Source: Poronia punctata (lineage: Eukaryota > Ascomycota > Sordariomycetes > Xylariales > Xylariaceae). From it: a stretch of DNA of 64,000 nucleotides. Where the stretch lies: NCBI GenBank assembly GCA_022579005.1, contig MU401602.1, positions 35,747-99,746 of the forward strand, in the 5' to 3' direction. Positions 47,458-61,129 of the stretch are shown piece by piece. A model generated the notes under the pieces. The model saw only the letters and a program-made list of their open reading frames with translations, ran no database searches and was not told where the DNA came from. The translations under genes and the position numbers were made by a program. Every line of letters begins with the position of its first letter. Position 1 is the stretch's first letter.

Positions 47458-50400
47458 GCCTTTTTTTTAAGTTATTAGTTTTTAATAATAAAGCATTTAT
47501 AAGTATATTTAAAAAACTTTAGCTTTATATTTTTAGCTAATTAGCTGCTTTTATTTTGCGCTTTGCTATTGCTTAATTACTAGCTTATATTATAATATAT
47601 TTTAAACTTAGTTATTAGTTTTTTACTTTTTTTATATAATAATATTTTTATATTTTTTATTTTTATTACTAGTTTTTAAAAGTATGCTTATTATAATGCT
47701 TTTTTTTAGTTATTTTATACTAGCTTTATATACTTATAGCTTTTTTATTTAAATTTTAATTAGTTATACTTTAATTATATAATTGCTAATTTTGCTACTA
47801 ATAATAAAAATAATAAGTAATTAGTAAAAATTAACATTTTTAGTATTAAACTTTATATTTATTATACTACTAATATATATATTAATTTTTATATTTACTA
47901 TATTTGCTAGCTTTTTAAGCTTAGCTATATTTAATATAAAGTAAACTATTATGCTTATTATTTTATATATTTACTACTTATTTTTTAAATATATATATTA
48001 ATTAACTTTATAAAATTTTACTAATTTTAATTAGTATTGCTTAGCAAATTATTTACTATATTGTTTTTTTAAATATATATGTTTTTTTTTATAATAACTA
48101 TATATGCTATAAAGTTAATAACTTTAAAGCTTACATTGCTATGCTAAGCATTATTTATATAAGCTACTATATTTTTTATTTTAAAAAAGCCTTGCTAGCT
48201 TTTTAGCAAGCTATTGCTTTTAAAAAAAAAGCTATATTTTTTTAAAATAAAAACTTTTACTATATTGCTATATATTAAAAATTAATTAGTATTTACTATT
48301 TACTTAGTACTTTAATTACTTTTTAAATTATTAATACTATTTGCTAGTTATTTACTATTTATTAGCTTAATATTAATATAGCTTTAGCTAAACGTTTAGC
48401 TTTTTGTTTAAAACTAGCTTAATAGCTTAGTTTTAAAAACTATTACTATAATACTTTTTATTAAAGCATAATATATTTTTTTAGCTAATTTAAATATATA
48501 TTTAAATTAGCTTACTTAGCTTTTTATTAATGTTACTTTTAATAAGCTAGACTTTTTTAGCTACTTTATAAATTTTATAATTATAAATATTTTTTTTTTA
48601 TTATTAAGTTTATTTAAAATAATATAATTTATAATATATTTACTACTTTAGCTATAGCTTTTGCTTATTTTAGCTATTTTAGCTTTTTTTAATAGCTAAC
48701 TATAATTATTTTTTTAATATAATAATTTTTTTAATAGCTACTTTTTAACTTTTCCCTACTAATATTTTTTAATAATAATATTTTTTATATTAGTAGTAAG
48801 TTAAAGTTGCTATAAGGTTAATTATATATAAGTTTTTAGTTTTTATAATATTATAGCTTAGTTAACTACTTTAATAATAGCTTACTAGCTTTTATTAACT
48901 AATTTTTATACTTTTATAACTTTTAGTGCTTATATGCTAATATAATTACTTTACTTATTATTTTACTTAATATAAACTTTTTAACTTTTTTTTTATATTA
49001 GTTTAATAAATAGCTTATATTTACTAAGTATTTAACTAGCTTTTAAATATTATATTTTATTAGCTAGCTTTTTTATTTTATTAAGTATTTTTATTTATTT
49101 TAGTTTTTTTAATATTAAATAATATTTTTAACTACTTATTTTTTTTACTTATTTTTTAACTTAAGTAGCGCTATTTTATTAGCGTTTTTTAACTAGTTTA
49201 TTTATAGCTTAAGCAATAATATAAAAAATATATTATAAACTTAAAAATAAATTTTAAATAACTAGATTTAATATGCTTAAGTTTTTACTTTTTTAATAAC
49301 TTTAATTTAAATATATATAAAAGCTAGCTTTATTTTATACTTAAACTTAAAATATATTATTAATAGCTTTATTATATTACTTATTTAAAACTTTTTTAAT
49401 ATATAATGCTTATTATAATACTTTTATATTAACTTTATTATTTGCTTTTAATACTTATAAACTATATAGCATATAGCTTTTATTTGCTATAGCTTTTTTT
49501 TTACTTTTTAAATATTAAATTAAAGCTGCTTTAATATATACTTAATATTTTTAAATAATATTTATATAGCGCTTTAAATAATAAATAGCTTATAATAGCA
49601 TATTAGCTATTATTATATATAAACTTAGTATTTGCTAGCACTTTAACTTAGCTATTTAGCTTATTATTATAAAAAATATAAAAGTACTTTTTTAAAGTTT
49701 AATATACTTATTTTATTTAGCTATTAGTTTAAAAGTACTATATAATAAATAGCTATTAATATATTTTTTATATTTTATAAAACTTTTTTTAAAATTTGCT
49801 TATAATAAGTTTATTTTTATTACTTATAATTATTTAAAAAAACTTATATTAGCAATTTACTTTATAGTATATAATTACTATAAGCTTAGTAGTAGTAAAT
49901 GTTTTTTTATATAAAAATAAATAATACTATTTTTATAAACTAGTTTATAATAATTAAAATTATATTATAAACATTATTATTTACTTTTATATATAAAAAT
50001 AGTATTATAATAAAATTTAAGCTAATTTTTTTAAAAAAAATAGTTTAATAAAAATAATAATTAAAGCTTTTTATAAAGCTTACATTTTAATTTTTAAACT
50101 TTTTTATATTATATATAATTAGCAATATATTTTTAAACATTTTGCTTTAAGCCTTTTTAATAAAACTTATACTATAATAACTTAGCTATTTTGTTTTTCT
50201 TATATGCTTAGCTTTTAAATTATTATAATACTAATATATTAATTGCTTTATTAAAGCTTTTTAAGCTAAAATTACTAGCTATGTTTTAAAATATAATATA
50301 CTTTTATTATTAATATAATATATATATACTACCTAACTATTAACTATATTTTTAATAAACTTTCTAAAATTTATTTTTTTATATTTATTATAAAACTATT

Positions 50401-52224
50401 AAATAAAGGTTATATTTAATAGTATACTTAACTAACTTATTTTTAGTTATAATATTAAAAGCTTTAATACTTTTTATTTTTTATATATTATATAAAATAC
50501 TTACTTAAAAGTTTTTTTAATTTTTTAAGCGTTAACTATTTAAAAACTAGCTATATAAGCTACTTAGCACTTTATTAGCTTTTTATTTAATTTTATTAAT
50601 AAAAGTAATAAAATATTTACTTTTTATAAGTGCTTTTTTTAAAAGTTTATATATATAATATTAACTTATGCTTTTATATTTATATTTATAATAATTTTTT
50701 TGAGCTTTTGTTTACTACTTAAAAAAACTATAGCTACTACTTAAAATAGCTTTATAGTATTAAATGCTTTATAAAGATTTGCTAAAGTAAATTAAATATA
50801 TTAACTTACTTTAGCTTAGCTTTTAACTTTTTATTTTTAATATTTAATTAAGCTATTTAAATATTTTATACTTTACTTTTAAGCTATTTTAATAGTTTTT
50901 ATTTAACTTTGCTTAATTAATAATTAAATACTAATTGCTTATTTTTTAAGCAATACTTAGCTATATAGCCTTTTTTATTATAATAGTAATATTTTATAAA
51001 GCTATTATTAGTACGTGCTAATTTACTTTAGTTTTAATTTATTTGTTGCTTAAATAAGTTATTAGTTTTTTTAAAGCTATTTAAGTGCTTTTAAGTTATT
51101 TATTAACTTTGTTTTGCTTTAGCAAGCATTTAGTACATTTTTGCTTATATAGTAGTTAATATTTTTTATTAGTATAATACTAAGTGCTTTATTATTTTTT
51201 AGCTTTATAATATATTATTATTATTTTATTAAATAATATTTATTGCTTTATTATAACTTTTTTAGTTTTTTTAAAGCTTATACTAATAATTAAAAGCTAG
51301 TTAGCTATTGTTTTTTAGCAGTATAGCGCTTTTAAGCTTTTATACTAGCACTTATTAATAAAAAAAATATTTTTATTTTTTTACTATTTTATTTTATATA
51401 GCTATTTTTAAAAAGTTTGCTTAAATAGCTTTAAGTTAACATTTTTTTACTAAATAAACTTTTAAAAGTTTTTAAAAGTAGCTTTTTTTTAAGTTATTAT
51501 AATTTAGCATATTTTAATAAGCATATTAATTTATTTAAATTTTAAACTTAGCTTGTACTAAAGCTTATATAATCTATATTAACTTTTTATAGCTAAGCTT
51601 TTATTAATTGCTTTTTTTTATAGCTATAATTTAGTTTTTAATCTTTATAGTAGTAATATTTTGCTTTAGCTGCTTATAATTATATATAAAAGCTTTTATA
51701 TTATTTTTATATTAGGTTTTTGTTTTAGCAAGTAGTTAAAGTAACTATATATTTTAGTTTATTATATTAATAATTTAATTTAAAAAATTATTATTTTAGC
51801 TTTTTAAACTTTTATAAAAACTATTATAATAAAAGCTTTTATTAAACAAGCTACAATATAATAATAGTTTAAAGTAAAAAAAATAGCTTTTATCTTTTTA
51901 ACTTTTTTAAAAGTTACTAGCTATTAGCTAATTATTTATTTTAATAAATAGCATATTTTATTTTAAGTTTTTTAATTTACTATTAAGTTTTTTGCTTTTT
52001 TTATTATATTTATTATTACTTTTTTATTCTTAATTAGTTATAAATTTAGCTTAACTATTAGCTAGTTTTTTTAGTTTTTATTGCTTATTTTTAGTATTAA
52101 GTTTATTAACCTTATTTATATTATTATTAGTTATTTGCTTAGCAGTTATAAACTATGCCTAGTTTTTAATTTAAATTTCTTTACTAAATATTGCATTATA
52201 GCTTAAAAATAAAAAAATAAAAAA

Positions 52225-52462
52225 ATATTAACGTTTAAAAAATAAACTGGTTATAAAGTAATATTGCTAGCAATTATAAAAACTAAATATATTAAATAAC
52301 TTTTATTTAATTAACTAAATAAATAACTAAGCTAGCTAAAAAAATAAAAAAAAATATAACTAGTTAAACTATAGCTAATAATTAGCGTAAGTTTAGCTTA
52401 TATATAGTTTGTACGCCCTTAGTGCAGCTAGTAAGTCCTATAAGTAAGTGCCCTATTATATT
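52225..52462 (+). repeat. Family C right terminal repeat
   Basis: Direct copy of 47221-47457, clearest from about 52249. It retains GTACGCCC and GTGCCC, showing that it has been mutated less uniformly than its partner. Confidence 0.65.
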
Positions 52463-52984
52463 ATTTATAAAATTTTATTTATTTTAAAACAATTTTAGCA
52501 AAATTGCTATTTAAGTATAGCGCTTTAATTAAAGCTTATTACTTTATAGCTATTTATATCTTTATATGCTTTTTTCTAAGCTATACTTTTAATTAATATA
52601 AGTAGCTAAAGTATTAGTTTTAATATTTTAGTAAAATAGAATTACTAAGTTAAGTTAGTTTAATTTAAATTAAATTAGTAAGTTAAAGCAACATACCTTT
52701 AACTTATATTAATAACTTTAACATTATTATAATTAAGTTATAAAAAAAGCAAAGGTTTTAAAAGTAACTTAATTTATTAATAAGAATTTTAAAGTAAAAA
52801 AAAAAGCTTTTAAAATCTTACAAAGTATGCAGACATAAATTATATGTGCACACTATAGTAAAGCTATAACTATTTCTAAGTGCAGGCTTTAGTATTTATA
52901 GTTAAAAGAAGTAATAGCTATAAGCTACCTAGTTAGCTAACTATACTGCTATTAACTGATTTATAACTACTAATAATATTAATT

Positions 52985-53300
52985 ATGATTTATATAAAAA
53001 AAACTATTATAATTATCATATTATATATTTACTATTTTATTACTTATTAATTTTATTAAATATTATTTTTTTAAATTTTTCCACCTTGCTTAATATAGCT
53101 TAAAGTATTATATTATATACTTTTTGCCTTTATCCTAAGGTTAACACTATTTAGTAAACTTATTAAGATAATGTTACTATAAAAAAACGTTGCTTTATTA
53201 AAAAATGTTTTTATTACTATAAGCTAACATATATTTTACTTAGTTAAAGTCAGCTTAGCTTTTTAGTATATAGTTATATATAAAAAAAACCTAGTTATAC
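52985..53300 (+). repeat. Repeat E, intact (empty-site) copy
   Basis: The reverse complement of this stretch is found split in two at 60740-60951 and 63749-63900. Shared phrases include AGTAAACTTATTAAG, AGCTTTTTAGTATATAGTTA, GCTTAATATAGCTTAAA and AAAAAAACTATTATA. It is uninterrupted here, so it serves as the unoccupied site for element D. Confidence 0.65.
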
Positions 53301-53427
53301 TAGTAAAAGCAAAACTACTATATTATTATTTATTAAAAATAAGTTTTTATTTATTATTTATTATCTATTATTATTGCTTTCTTATTATTTATATTCTTTA
53401 CTACTTATTTGCTAGTTTAATTACTAA

Positions 53428-53645
53428 TTATTAAAACTAATAGGTTATAAAAAGACTATAATTAATATAATGCTTATAAACTAAAAAGGATATAGCTTAA
53501 GTAAAACCTATTATAAAAAAAAGGTTTTTTATAAAAAGTTTTTTTTTACTTATCTAGTATAAAAAAACTTTATAGTAAAAAAAAGGATTTTTTTAAGGTT
53601 ATATAATATGATTATAAGTTTAAGCTATATTGCTAAGTTTTAATA
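53428..53645 (-). repeat. Inverted family A terminal repeat
   Basis: Read on the minus strand it matches both family A terminal repeats end to end, from TATTAAAACTTAGCAATATA to CCTATTAGTTTTAATA. About 100 bases beyond its outer edge (to about 53730) also match the interior 3' end of element A, so it is more than a solo LTR. No partner copy is visible to the right. Confidence 0.7.
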
Positions 53646-56600
53646 ATTAAAAGTTTTAATTGCTTGATATTATTATTAAAGCACAATAAACAAAGCAATT
53701 TAGCTATTATAGTATTAATTAAAAAAGCTATATTAAGCTGCTTAAAAGATTTTTATGCTTAAAATAAATAGCTTGAAATTTAAGCTATTATTTTTATTAT
53801 TTAAAAGTATATTAACTTAAAAAATAAAACATTATACCCTAAGGAACTAAAAGGGCCTAATTTAAGTAACTTTAATAAAAAGCTTACTTTTTTAACTACT
53901 TTAAAAACCTATAGCAAATTTAATATAGCTAAAAGTACTTTTATAAATAAAAAAGGTTTATTAATATAAATAACTAACTAATAAAGTATTATAAGTGTAT
54001 AATAAACTTTAAAAATAACTATAACTATAAAATAAAAACATATACTAATAATAAAAGAATTATATTTTATATAAGTTTAAAAAGCTAAAGTAACAATTTC
54101 TTAAATTAAATTATTAATATAATAAATTAAATTATTAATATAATAAATTAAAACATATAATTATTTTAGCTAGTTACTCAGTAAAAAAGCTATAATATAA
54201 AAAAACCGTTAAAGCTTTTATTTATAATTACAAGCAGCTAAAATAAAATACTACTGCTATAAAAATTAAAAATTAAATTATAGCTATAAAAAAAGTAATT
54301 AGTAAAAGCCTAGCTATAAAAATTTAATATAAACTATATAAACTTTAGCGTAAGCTAAGTTCAATGTTTATATATATTAGTGGTTTTATTATAATATATT
54401 AAATTATAATAATTTTTTAAAAAGCTAGTTTTAAAAACTTTTTAAGGTTTATTTAGTAAAAAAACGTTAACCTAAAACTATTTAAATAAACCTTTTAAAA
54501 GCAATTATATAAGCTTTAATAATAATAAAAAATAAAAGCTTAAAAGATTTTTTTTATTAGCAAGTATTAATATATAAGTTAAAAAGTGCAATATTACTAA
54601 AAGATAATAGCTAACTAGCTTTTAATTATTAATATAAACTTTTAAAAAAACTAAAAAAGGTTTTAGTATAATAATATATATTATTTAATAATATAGTAAT
54701 AATTTATTATAAAGCTAAAAAATAATAAAATATTTAGTATTATGCTAATCGCTTACTAAAGCAACAAAAGAAATAGCAAATAACTTAAAAAAGCTTAAAT
54801 AGTAAAAAAAAAAAACTAATAACTTATTTAAGCAATAAATAAATTAAAATTAAAGGAAATTAATATATACTAGTAATAGCTTTATAAAGTGCTTGTATTA
54901 TAGTTAAAAAAGCTATATAGTTAAATATTGCTTAAATAATAAGTAGTTAGCATTAAATTATAAATTAAGCAAAGTTAAATAAAAACTACTTAAATAGCTT
55001 AAAAATAAAGTATAAAATATTTAAATAGTTTAATTAAACTTTAAAAATAAAACCTTAAAAGCTAAGCTAAAGTAAAATAATATATTTAATTTATTTTAAT
55101 AAAGTTTTATAAAGTATTTAATATTATAAAGCTATTTTAAGCAATAGCTATAGTTAATTTAAAGTAGTAAGCAAATGCTAAAAAAAGTTATTATAACTAT
55201 AAATATAAAAGCTTAAGTTATTAATATATATAAAACGTTTTTAAAAAAGCAGTTATAAAAAGTAAACATTTACTACTTTTATTAATAAAACTAAATAAAA
55301 AGCAAATAAAGTGCTAAGTAGCTTATATAGCTAGTTTTAAAATAGTTAACCCTTAAAAAATAAAAAAAACTTTTTAGTAAATGTTTTATATAAAAAAAAC
55401 CAAAAAAAGGAAATATTAAAGCTTTTAATGTTATAACTAAAAATAAGTTAATAAAGTATATTATTAAATATAGGCTTAATTTAATAGTTTTATAGTAAAT
55501 ATTAAAAAATAAACTTTAAAAAGTTTGCTAAAAATATAGTTAGTAGTTAAACAATATATATTGTTAACTTAGTAAGTATAAGTATTAGTTTTAAAAAAAA
55601 GTTATTATTTTTAAAAATTAATAGTAAGCCTGGTATTAAAAATAAAATTAATTTATTTAAATATTTTAAAGCGTTTTAGTATATATATTTTAAGCTATTA
55701 ATAGAAAGTTTATTAATATTAAAAAAAATATATAATAAACTTAGTAAAAAAAGTATAAATATTATTTAGTTTAATTTATTTAATTATAAAGGGTTAGTAG
55801 TAAATATTTTAAAAAAAACTTTAAAAGAAACTTTTAAATAAGCTATATATAGCACTTAAAAGCAAACATAAAAGCTTTTATTTTATTTATACTAAGAAAG
55901 TAAAATTATAAAAGTTTGTATTAATTATAAAAAATAAGTATTTTTTACTTTTTATATTAAAACTAATAAATAATCTAAAGTTAGTAAAGATTTTCTTAAA
56001 GCTAAACCTTTATAATACTTATTATAATATTTAAATTAAGCATAGCAATAAATAAAAAATTACTTTTTAAATAAAATATAAGCATTTTATATATATAATT
56101 ATGTTTTTTAAATTAACTAATGCTTTTATAACTTTTTAAGCTTATATATATAAAACGCTAGCTAAGCCAGTAAATTATATTTATATAATTTTTTTAAATA
56201 ATATTATAGTTTTTTTTAAAACAAAAAGAAAATATAAAAAGCACTTTTAATTAGTTTATATATAGTAAGCAAAATATTAACTATTTATAAAGCTATTAAA
56301 GTACAAGTTTTTTAAAGCTAAAATAAAATTTTTAAAGTTTATTATTATAATTAAAAAAATAAAAGAAAATATTTAAAAGGTTGCTATTATTTAAAAGTAA
56401 AAAGATTAATTTTAATATATAATATATAAGTATTTTTAAAATTTGTAAACTTTTATAAAAAGTTTATAGCTAAATATATAAATGTTATTATGCTAATTAT
56501 AGCTATTTTAAAAAGTTATACTTTACTAAGCTATATTTTTAAGTAAACTTTAAAAATAAATTAAGCATTTAAAATATAAAAAAGCTTTTATATTAATAAC

Positions 56601-59600
56601 TACTTTTTACAATTTAAAAAGCTATTTAATATTAAAGTAAAAAGAAATATATTAATAAAAGCAATATAAAAAATATTATTATAGCTTTATAGAAAAATAT
56701 AAAAACTAATTACTTACTAACTATAAAAGCTTATAAATATAAATACTAAATAAGTAATAAGCTAGTAAAAGCTTTTAATAATTATAAAAAGCTATTAGTA
56801 CTAATAATAATATTTTTAAAAAATAAATAAAACTTTTATAGTATAAATAAATTATATAGCTTTAAAAAGTATAGTTAATTTATTAGCATAAATCTTTTTA
56901 AAAAAGCTTGCTTATTAAGTATAAAAGCTAGTATAAGTTAATTTTAATATAAAATATTAATTAAGTTTATTAAACCTAGTAAATAAACTATTAAAAAAGC
57001 TAAATTATATTGCTTAAAGAATTTAGTATAAAAATATAATACTAACGTTAAAAAAAAACCTTTAACTAGTTAGCAAGCTGCTATAAAAAATATAGTAGTT
57101 ATTATTAAAAGTTTTTTTTTTAAAAAAGTAAAGTGTTAACTTATACTACTAAAGCAGCTTAAAAAGCTTTATTAAACTTATACTTATTAGCCTATTTAAT
57201 AATAAAAGTATAAATTATAAACTTATAAGCTTATAAAGCACTAAAAACTATTATTATATAATTATAAACAGTTTTTAAAAGTAAAAAAGTAAAAAGTATA
57301 AATATATATACTTAACTTATATATTATATACTATATAAATAATAATAATAACTTATTTAGTAAAAGTTACTACTAAAAATATAAAAATAGTTTTTTTTTT
57401 AAAAAAAGCTAAAGCTATTATTTATAACTAATATATTTTATATACTAAAGCTAAAAAATTAGCTTAAAGCAAAACAGCTTTTTAACTAGTAGCTTTAATA
57501 TAGCTTTATAAAATAGTTTATAAACTATAAGCTAAAAACTTTACTTTTATAAAACTTATAAAAACTATATACTATAAAGCTAAAATATATAAAAAATATT
57601 ATATTAATAATAAAAATATATTATATTTTAAAAAGTAGCTAGTAATTTTAGCTTAAAAAGCTTTAATAAAGCAATTAATATACTAGCACTATAATAACTT
57701 AAAAGCTATATATATAAAAAAGTAGCTAAGCTATTATAGTATAAGTTTTATTAAAAAAGCTTAAAGTAAAACGTTTAAAAATACGTTACTAGTTATGCAC
57801 AATATAAAAAAGCTTAAAAATTAAAGTATAAGCTTTATAAAAACCTTTAGTTATTATTTTTATTAAAGTAGCTTTTTTAAAAAATTAGCTTAGATTTTAT
57901 TATAAAACTACTTTTATATATAAAAGTAAATAATAATAGTTATAATATAATTTTAATTATTATAAACTAGTTTTTAAAAATAGTATTATTTGTTTTATAT
58001 AAAAAACGCTTAATATTATTAAGCTTATAATAATTATATACTATAAAGTAAACTGCTAATATAAAGTTTTTTAAAAAATTATAAGTAATAAAAATAAACT
58101 TATTATAACTAAATTTAAAAAAAAATTATAAAATATAAAAAGTACGTTAGTAGCTATAAATTATATAATACTTTTAAACTAATAGCTAAATAAAATAAAT
58201 ATATTAATTTTTTAAAAAGTACTTTTGCACTTTTTATACTAGTAAGCTAAATAACTAAGTAAAAATATTAACAAAAACTAAGTTTATATATAATAATAGT
58301 TAATATACTATTTTAAGCTATTTACTATTTAAAGCGCTATATAGTTACTACTTTAAAAAATATTAAATATATACTAAAGCAGCTTTAATTTAATATTTAA
58401 AAAGTAAAAAAAAGCTAGCAAATAAAAGCTATATGCTATACAGTTTATAAGCATTAAAAGCAAGTAGTTAAGTTAATATAAAAATATTATAATAAGCATT
58501 ATATATTAAAAAAGTTTTAACTAAGTAATATAATAAAGCTATTAATAATATACTTTAAATTTAAGTATAAAAAAAACTAGCTTTTATATATATTTAAGTT
58601 AAAGTTTTTAAAAAGGTAAATCTTTAAGTATACTAAATTAAGTTACTCGAAATTTATTTTTAAGTTTATAATATATTTTTTATATTATTATTTAAACTAT
58701 AAATAAACTAGCTAAAAAGGTAATTAAATAGTATTACTTAAATAAAACAATAAATAAAAAATATTGTTTACTATTAAAATAATTAAAGTAAATAAAAATA
58801 CTTAGTAAAATAAAAAAGCTAGGTAGTAAAATATAATATTTAAAAGCTAGCTAAGCACTTTGTAAATATAATCTATTTACTAAACTAATATAAAAAAAGG
58901 TTAAAAAAGTTTATATTAAATAAAATAATAAATAAAGTAGTTATATTAATATATAAGTACTAAAAGTTATAAAGTATAAATTTAGTTAATAAAAAAATGG
59001 TAAGCTATTACTAAGTAACTAAGCTAAGCTATAGTGCTATAAAAAATAAAATTTAAACTTAAAAAAACTAATTTAATTTTAAAGTATAGTTAAACTACTA
59101 AATATATAAAGTACTATTACTAAATAAAAATTACTAATTAAAAGCTAAATATAAGCTAAAAAGTTAATATATATAAAATTATTAAAACGTTTATAATAAA
59201 AAATAAGTATAGTAATATAATAAAAAGTATAAATAAAGCTAATAGCTAATATAAAGTAAACGTTATAAATAAAAAAGTTTTAATAGCTATTGCTAATATT
59301 TAAAATAATATAAAAGCTTTTTTTTTATAAAGCTAAACATAGTTAAGCTTTAACTTAGTAGCGTTTATAATAAGCGCGCATAGCAAAGGAATATATATAT
59401 ATAAATTGCTTAAAATAGCATTTTTATTTTAGCGCTAAGCATAAAGTATATTAGTTTTTTTTATTAATTTTAAAAAAACTAAAAATTATAATTATTATAT
59501 AAATATTAAAAAAATTAATATAAAAACAAAGTATTAAATAAGCGCTATATATATTAACTATTTAAACTTAAATAAAAATTGCTATAAAATAAAAATAAAA

Positions 59601-60630
59601 AGTAAGCCTATAAAAAAAAGCACCTTAAATTTTTTTTTAATTATAAAAAACTATGGTTTTTTTTTATAGTTAACTATTTTTTAAAAAGCTAAGCTAATTT
59701 TAACTATAAAAAAGTTATTAAATATAGCATTTATATTATTAACCTAAACTTTTTTATATATTAAAAGCTTACTATTAATATACTAATAAAAAAAGACTAT
59801 ATATTAAATAATAATATAAGCTATGCCTTTAAAAGCTATAAAAATTTAAAAAAGCAATATTAAAACAAAAAACTTAATAAAAATAAAGTAGTAAACGTAT
59901 AGTATAGTAAGCATAATAGTTTTATTTATAAGCAGTATAGTTAATAAAGCTAAAAGTATAAAAGTAATAAATTTAAAAGTTATTATATATTATTAAAATT
60001 AAGCTAATATAAAGGTCTTAGCTATAAATAATAAGTAATATATTTTAACTAGGCTTTTTATAAAAAAAGTTTAATATATAATAATTAAAAAACAACTAAA
60101 TTATAGCCTTATTAAACAAATATATACGCATAAAAGCAAAACGTAATACTTTAAAAAGCAGCATAATAGCAGTTAATTAGCAAAGAAATTAAAAAAAAGC
60201 TAAAAAAACTAAATAATTAAATTTAAAAGTTAAAATTTAAAAAACATATAAAGCTAGTTATAGCTAATAAGTTAATAAAAAACAGCTTTTTAAAAAACAA
60301 GCAATTAAAACAAAAAAGTTAAATATAAACTTAATTAGCAAATATATATATAATTGCTAAAGTTGCTAAAAACTAGCAACTTAAAAAAAAAGCAGTATAA
60401 TAAAGCACTTACTTATAAAACTTACTAGCTACGCTATAAGTCTATAAACTATATACAGGCTAAACCTGCGCTAACTAATAGCCAAGGCTTAGCCGGTCAT
60501 ACCTTTTTTAATCCTTTTAGCTAGTCTAGTTACCTACCTAGCTAGCTAGACAAAGGTTATCTAATATACATAGTTCTTAAAATCGCCAGCAACATTACCT
60601 TGCAACTACCCTATTGCTAAAACCCTTACA
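53646..60630 (-). mobile_element. Inverted, longer copy of family C
   Basis: Minus-strand copy collinear with 47221-51800: for example 60392-60630 pairs with 47221-47457, 58330-58470 with 49470-49600, 57860-57990 with 49930-50050, and 55180-55280 with 50610-50700. It keeps about 2 kb (roughly 55530-57590) that the plus-strand copy lacks. On the left, family C similarity fades by about 54060 and a family A end follows. It may therefore be chimeric or truncated there. No open frame survives. Confidence 0.65.
60392..60630 (-). repeat. Family C terminal repeat, least mutated copy
   Basis: On the minus strand it starts TGTAAGGGTTTTAGCAATAG at 60630 and retains many CC, GG, CA and TG dinucleotides missing elsewhere (for example GGCTAAGCCTTGG). 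It is the best available guide to the unmutated terminal repeat. Confidence 0.75.
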
Positions 60631-60730
60631 CTAAGCCTTAGCTATTAGTTAGCGTAGGTTTAGCCTATATGTAGTCCGTGCACCTATAGCGCAGCTAGTA
60701 GGTCTTGTAGGTAGGTGCCCTGGTATAAAT
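60631..60730 (+). repeat. Partial family C terminal repeat, plus strand
   Basis: Begins abruptly inside the repeat at CTAAGCCTTAGCTATTAG and runs to GTGCCCTGGTATAAAT. It directly abuts the TG terminus of the inverted copy, so the two are head to head. This fits insertion of the minus-strand element into an older family C repeat. Confidence 0.7.
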
Positions 60731-60951
60731 AGCAGCATAGCAGGGTTTTTTTTTAATATAATTAGCTTTTTTAAAAAAAAGTAACTATATACTAAAAAGC
60801 TAAGCCTACTTTAAACAAGCAAAATATATACTAACTTATAGCTATAAAAGTATTTTTTAGCAAAGTAGCGTTTTTTTATTATTATTATTATTTTTAGGTT
60901 TAATAATAGTAGCTTAATAAGTTTGCTAAACTATAAAAGTTTTAATATAAA

Positions 60952-61129
60952 TGTGATAATAAAGGTATAAGGTACCTCTATTAAACTTATATAAAGAATA
61001 CGTCCTACCCTTGTATTAAATAGGATTTTTTCTCTTTTTAAACATTAGTTTATATTAACTATAATACTTAATATACCTAATATTATACTTAACTGTCTTT
61101 TCTTTATATCTTTCCTTTTTACTATAACA
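60952..61129 (+). repeat. Family D left terminal repeat
   Basis: 178 bp, TG...CA ends; contains ATACGTCCTACCCTTGTATT, one of the few GC-retaining phrases in this block. Confidence 0.8.

Larger units (their letters stand above)
47221..52462 (+). mobile_element. Family C: RIP-degraded LTR retroelement with about 2 kb internal deletion
   Basis: Bounded by direct terminal repeats at 47221-47457 and about 52225-52462. They share AATATTGCTAGCAATT, AACTATAGCTAAT, TTTAGCTTATATATAGTTT and AGCTAGTAAGT with small transition differences. Comparison with the inverted copy at 53646-60630 shows collinearity from 47457 to about 50325 and from about 50335 to 51800; roughly 2 kb present in the other copy is absent here. 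A full-length element would be about 7.2 kb, which suits a Gypsy-type retrotransposon, but no protein survives to confirm it. Confidence 0.7.

Noticed and set aside
47458..52224. Reverse transcriptase or integrase coding sequence inside family C
   Set aside because: Stops occur every few codons in all frames after mutation; the call rests only on repeats, so no protein is annotated.
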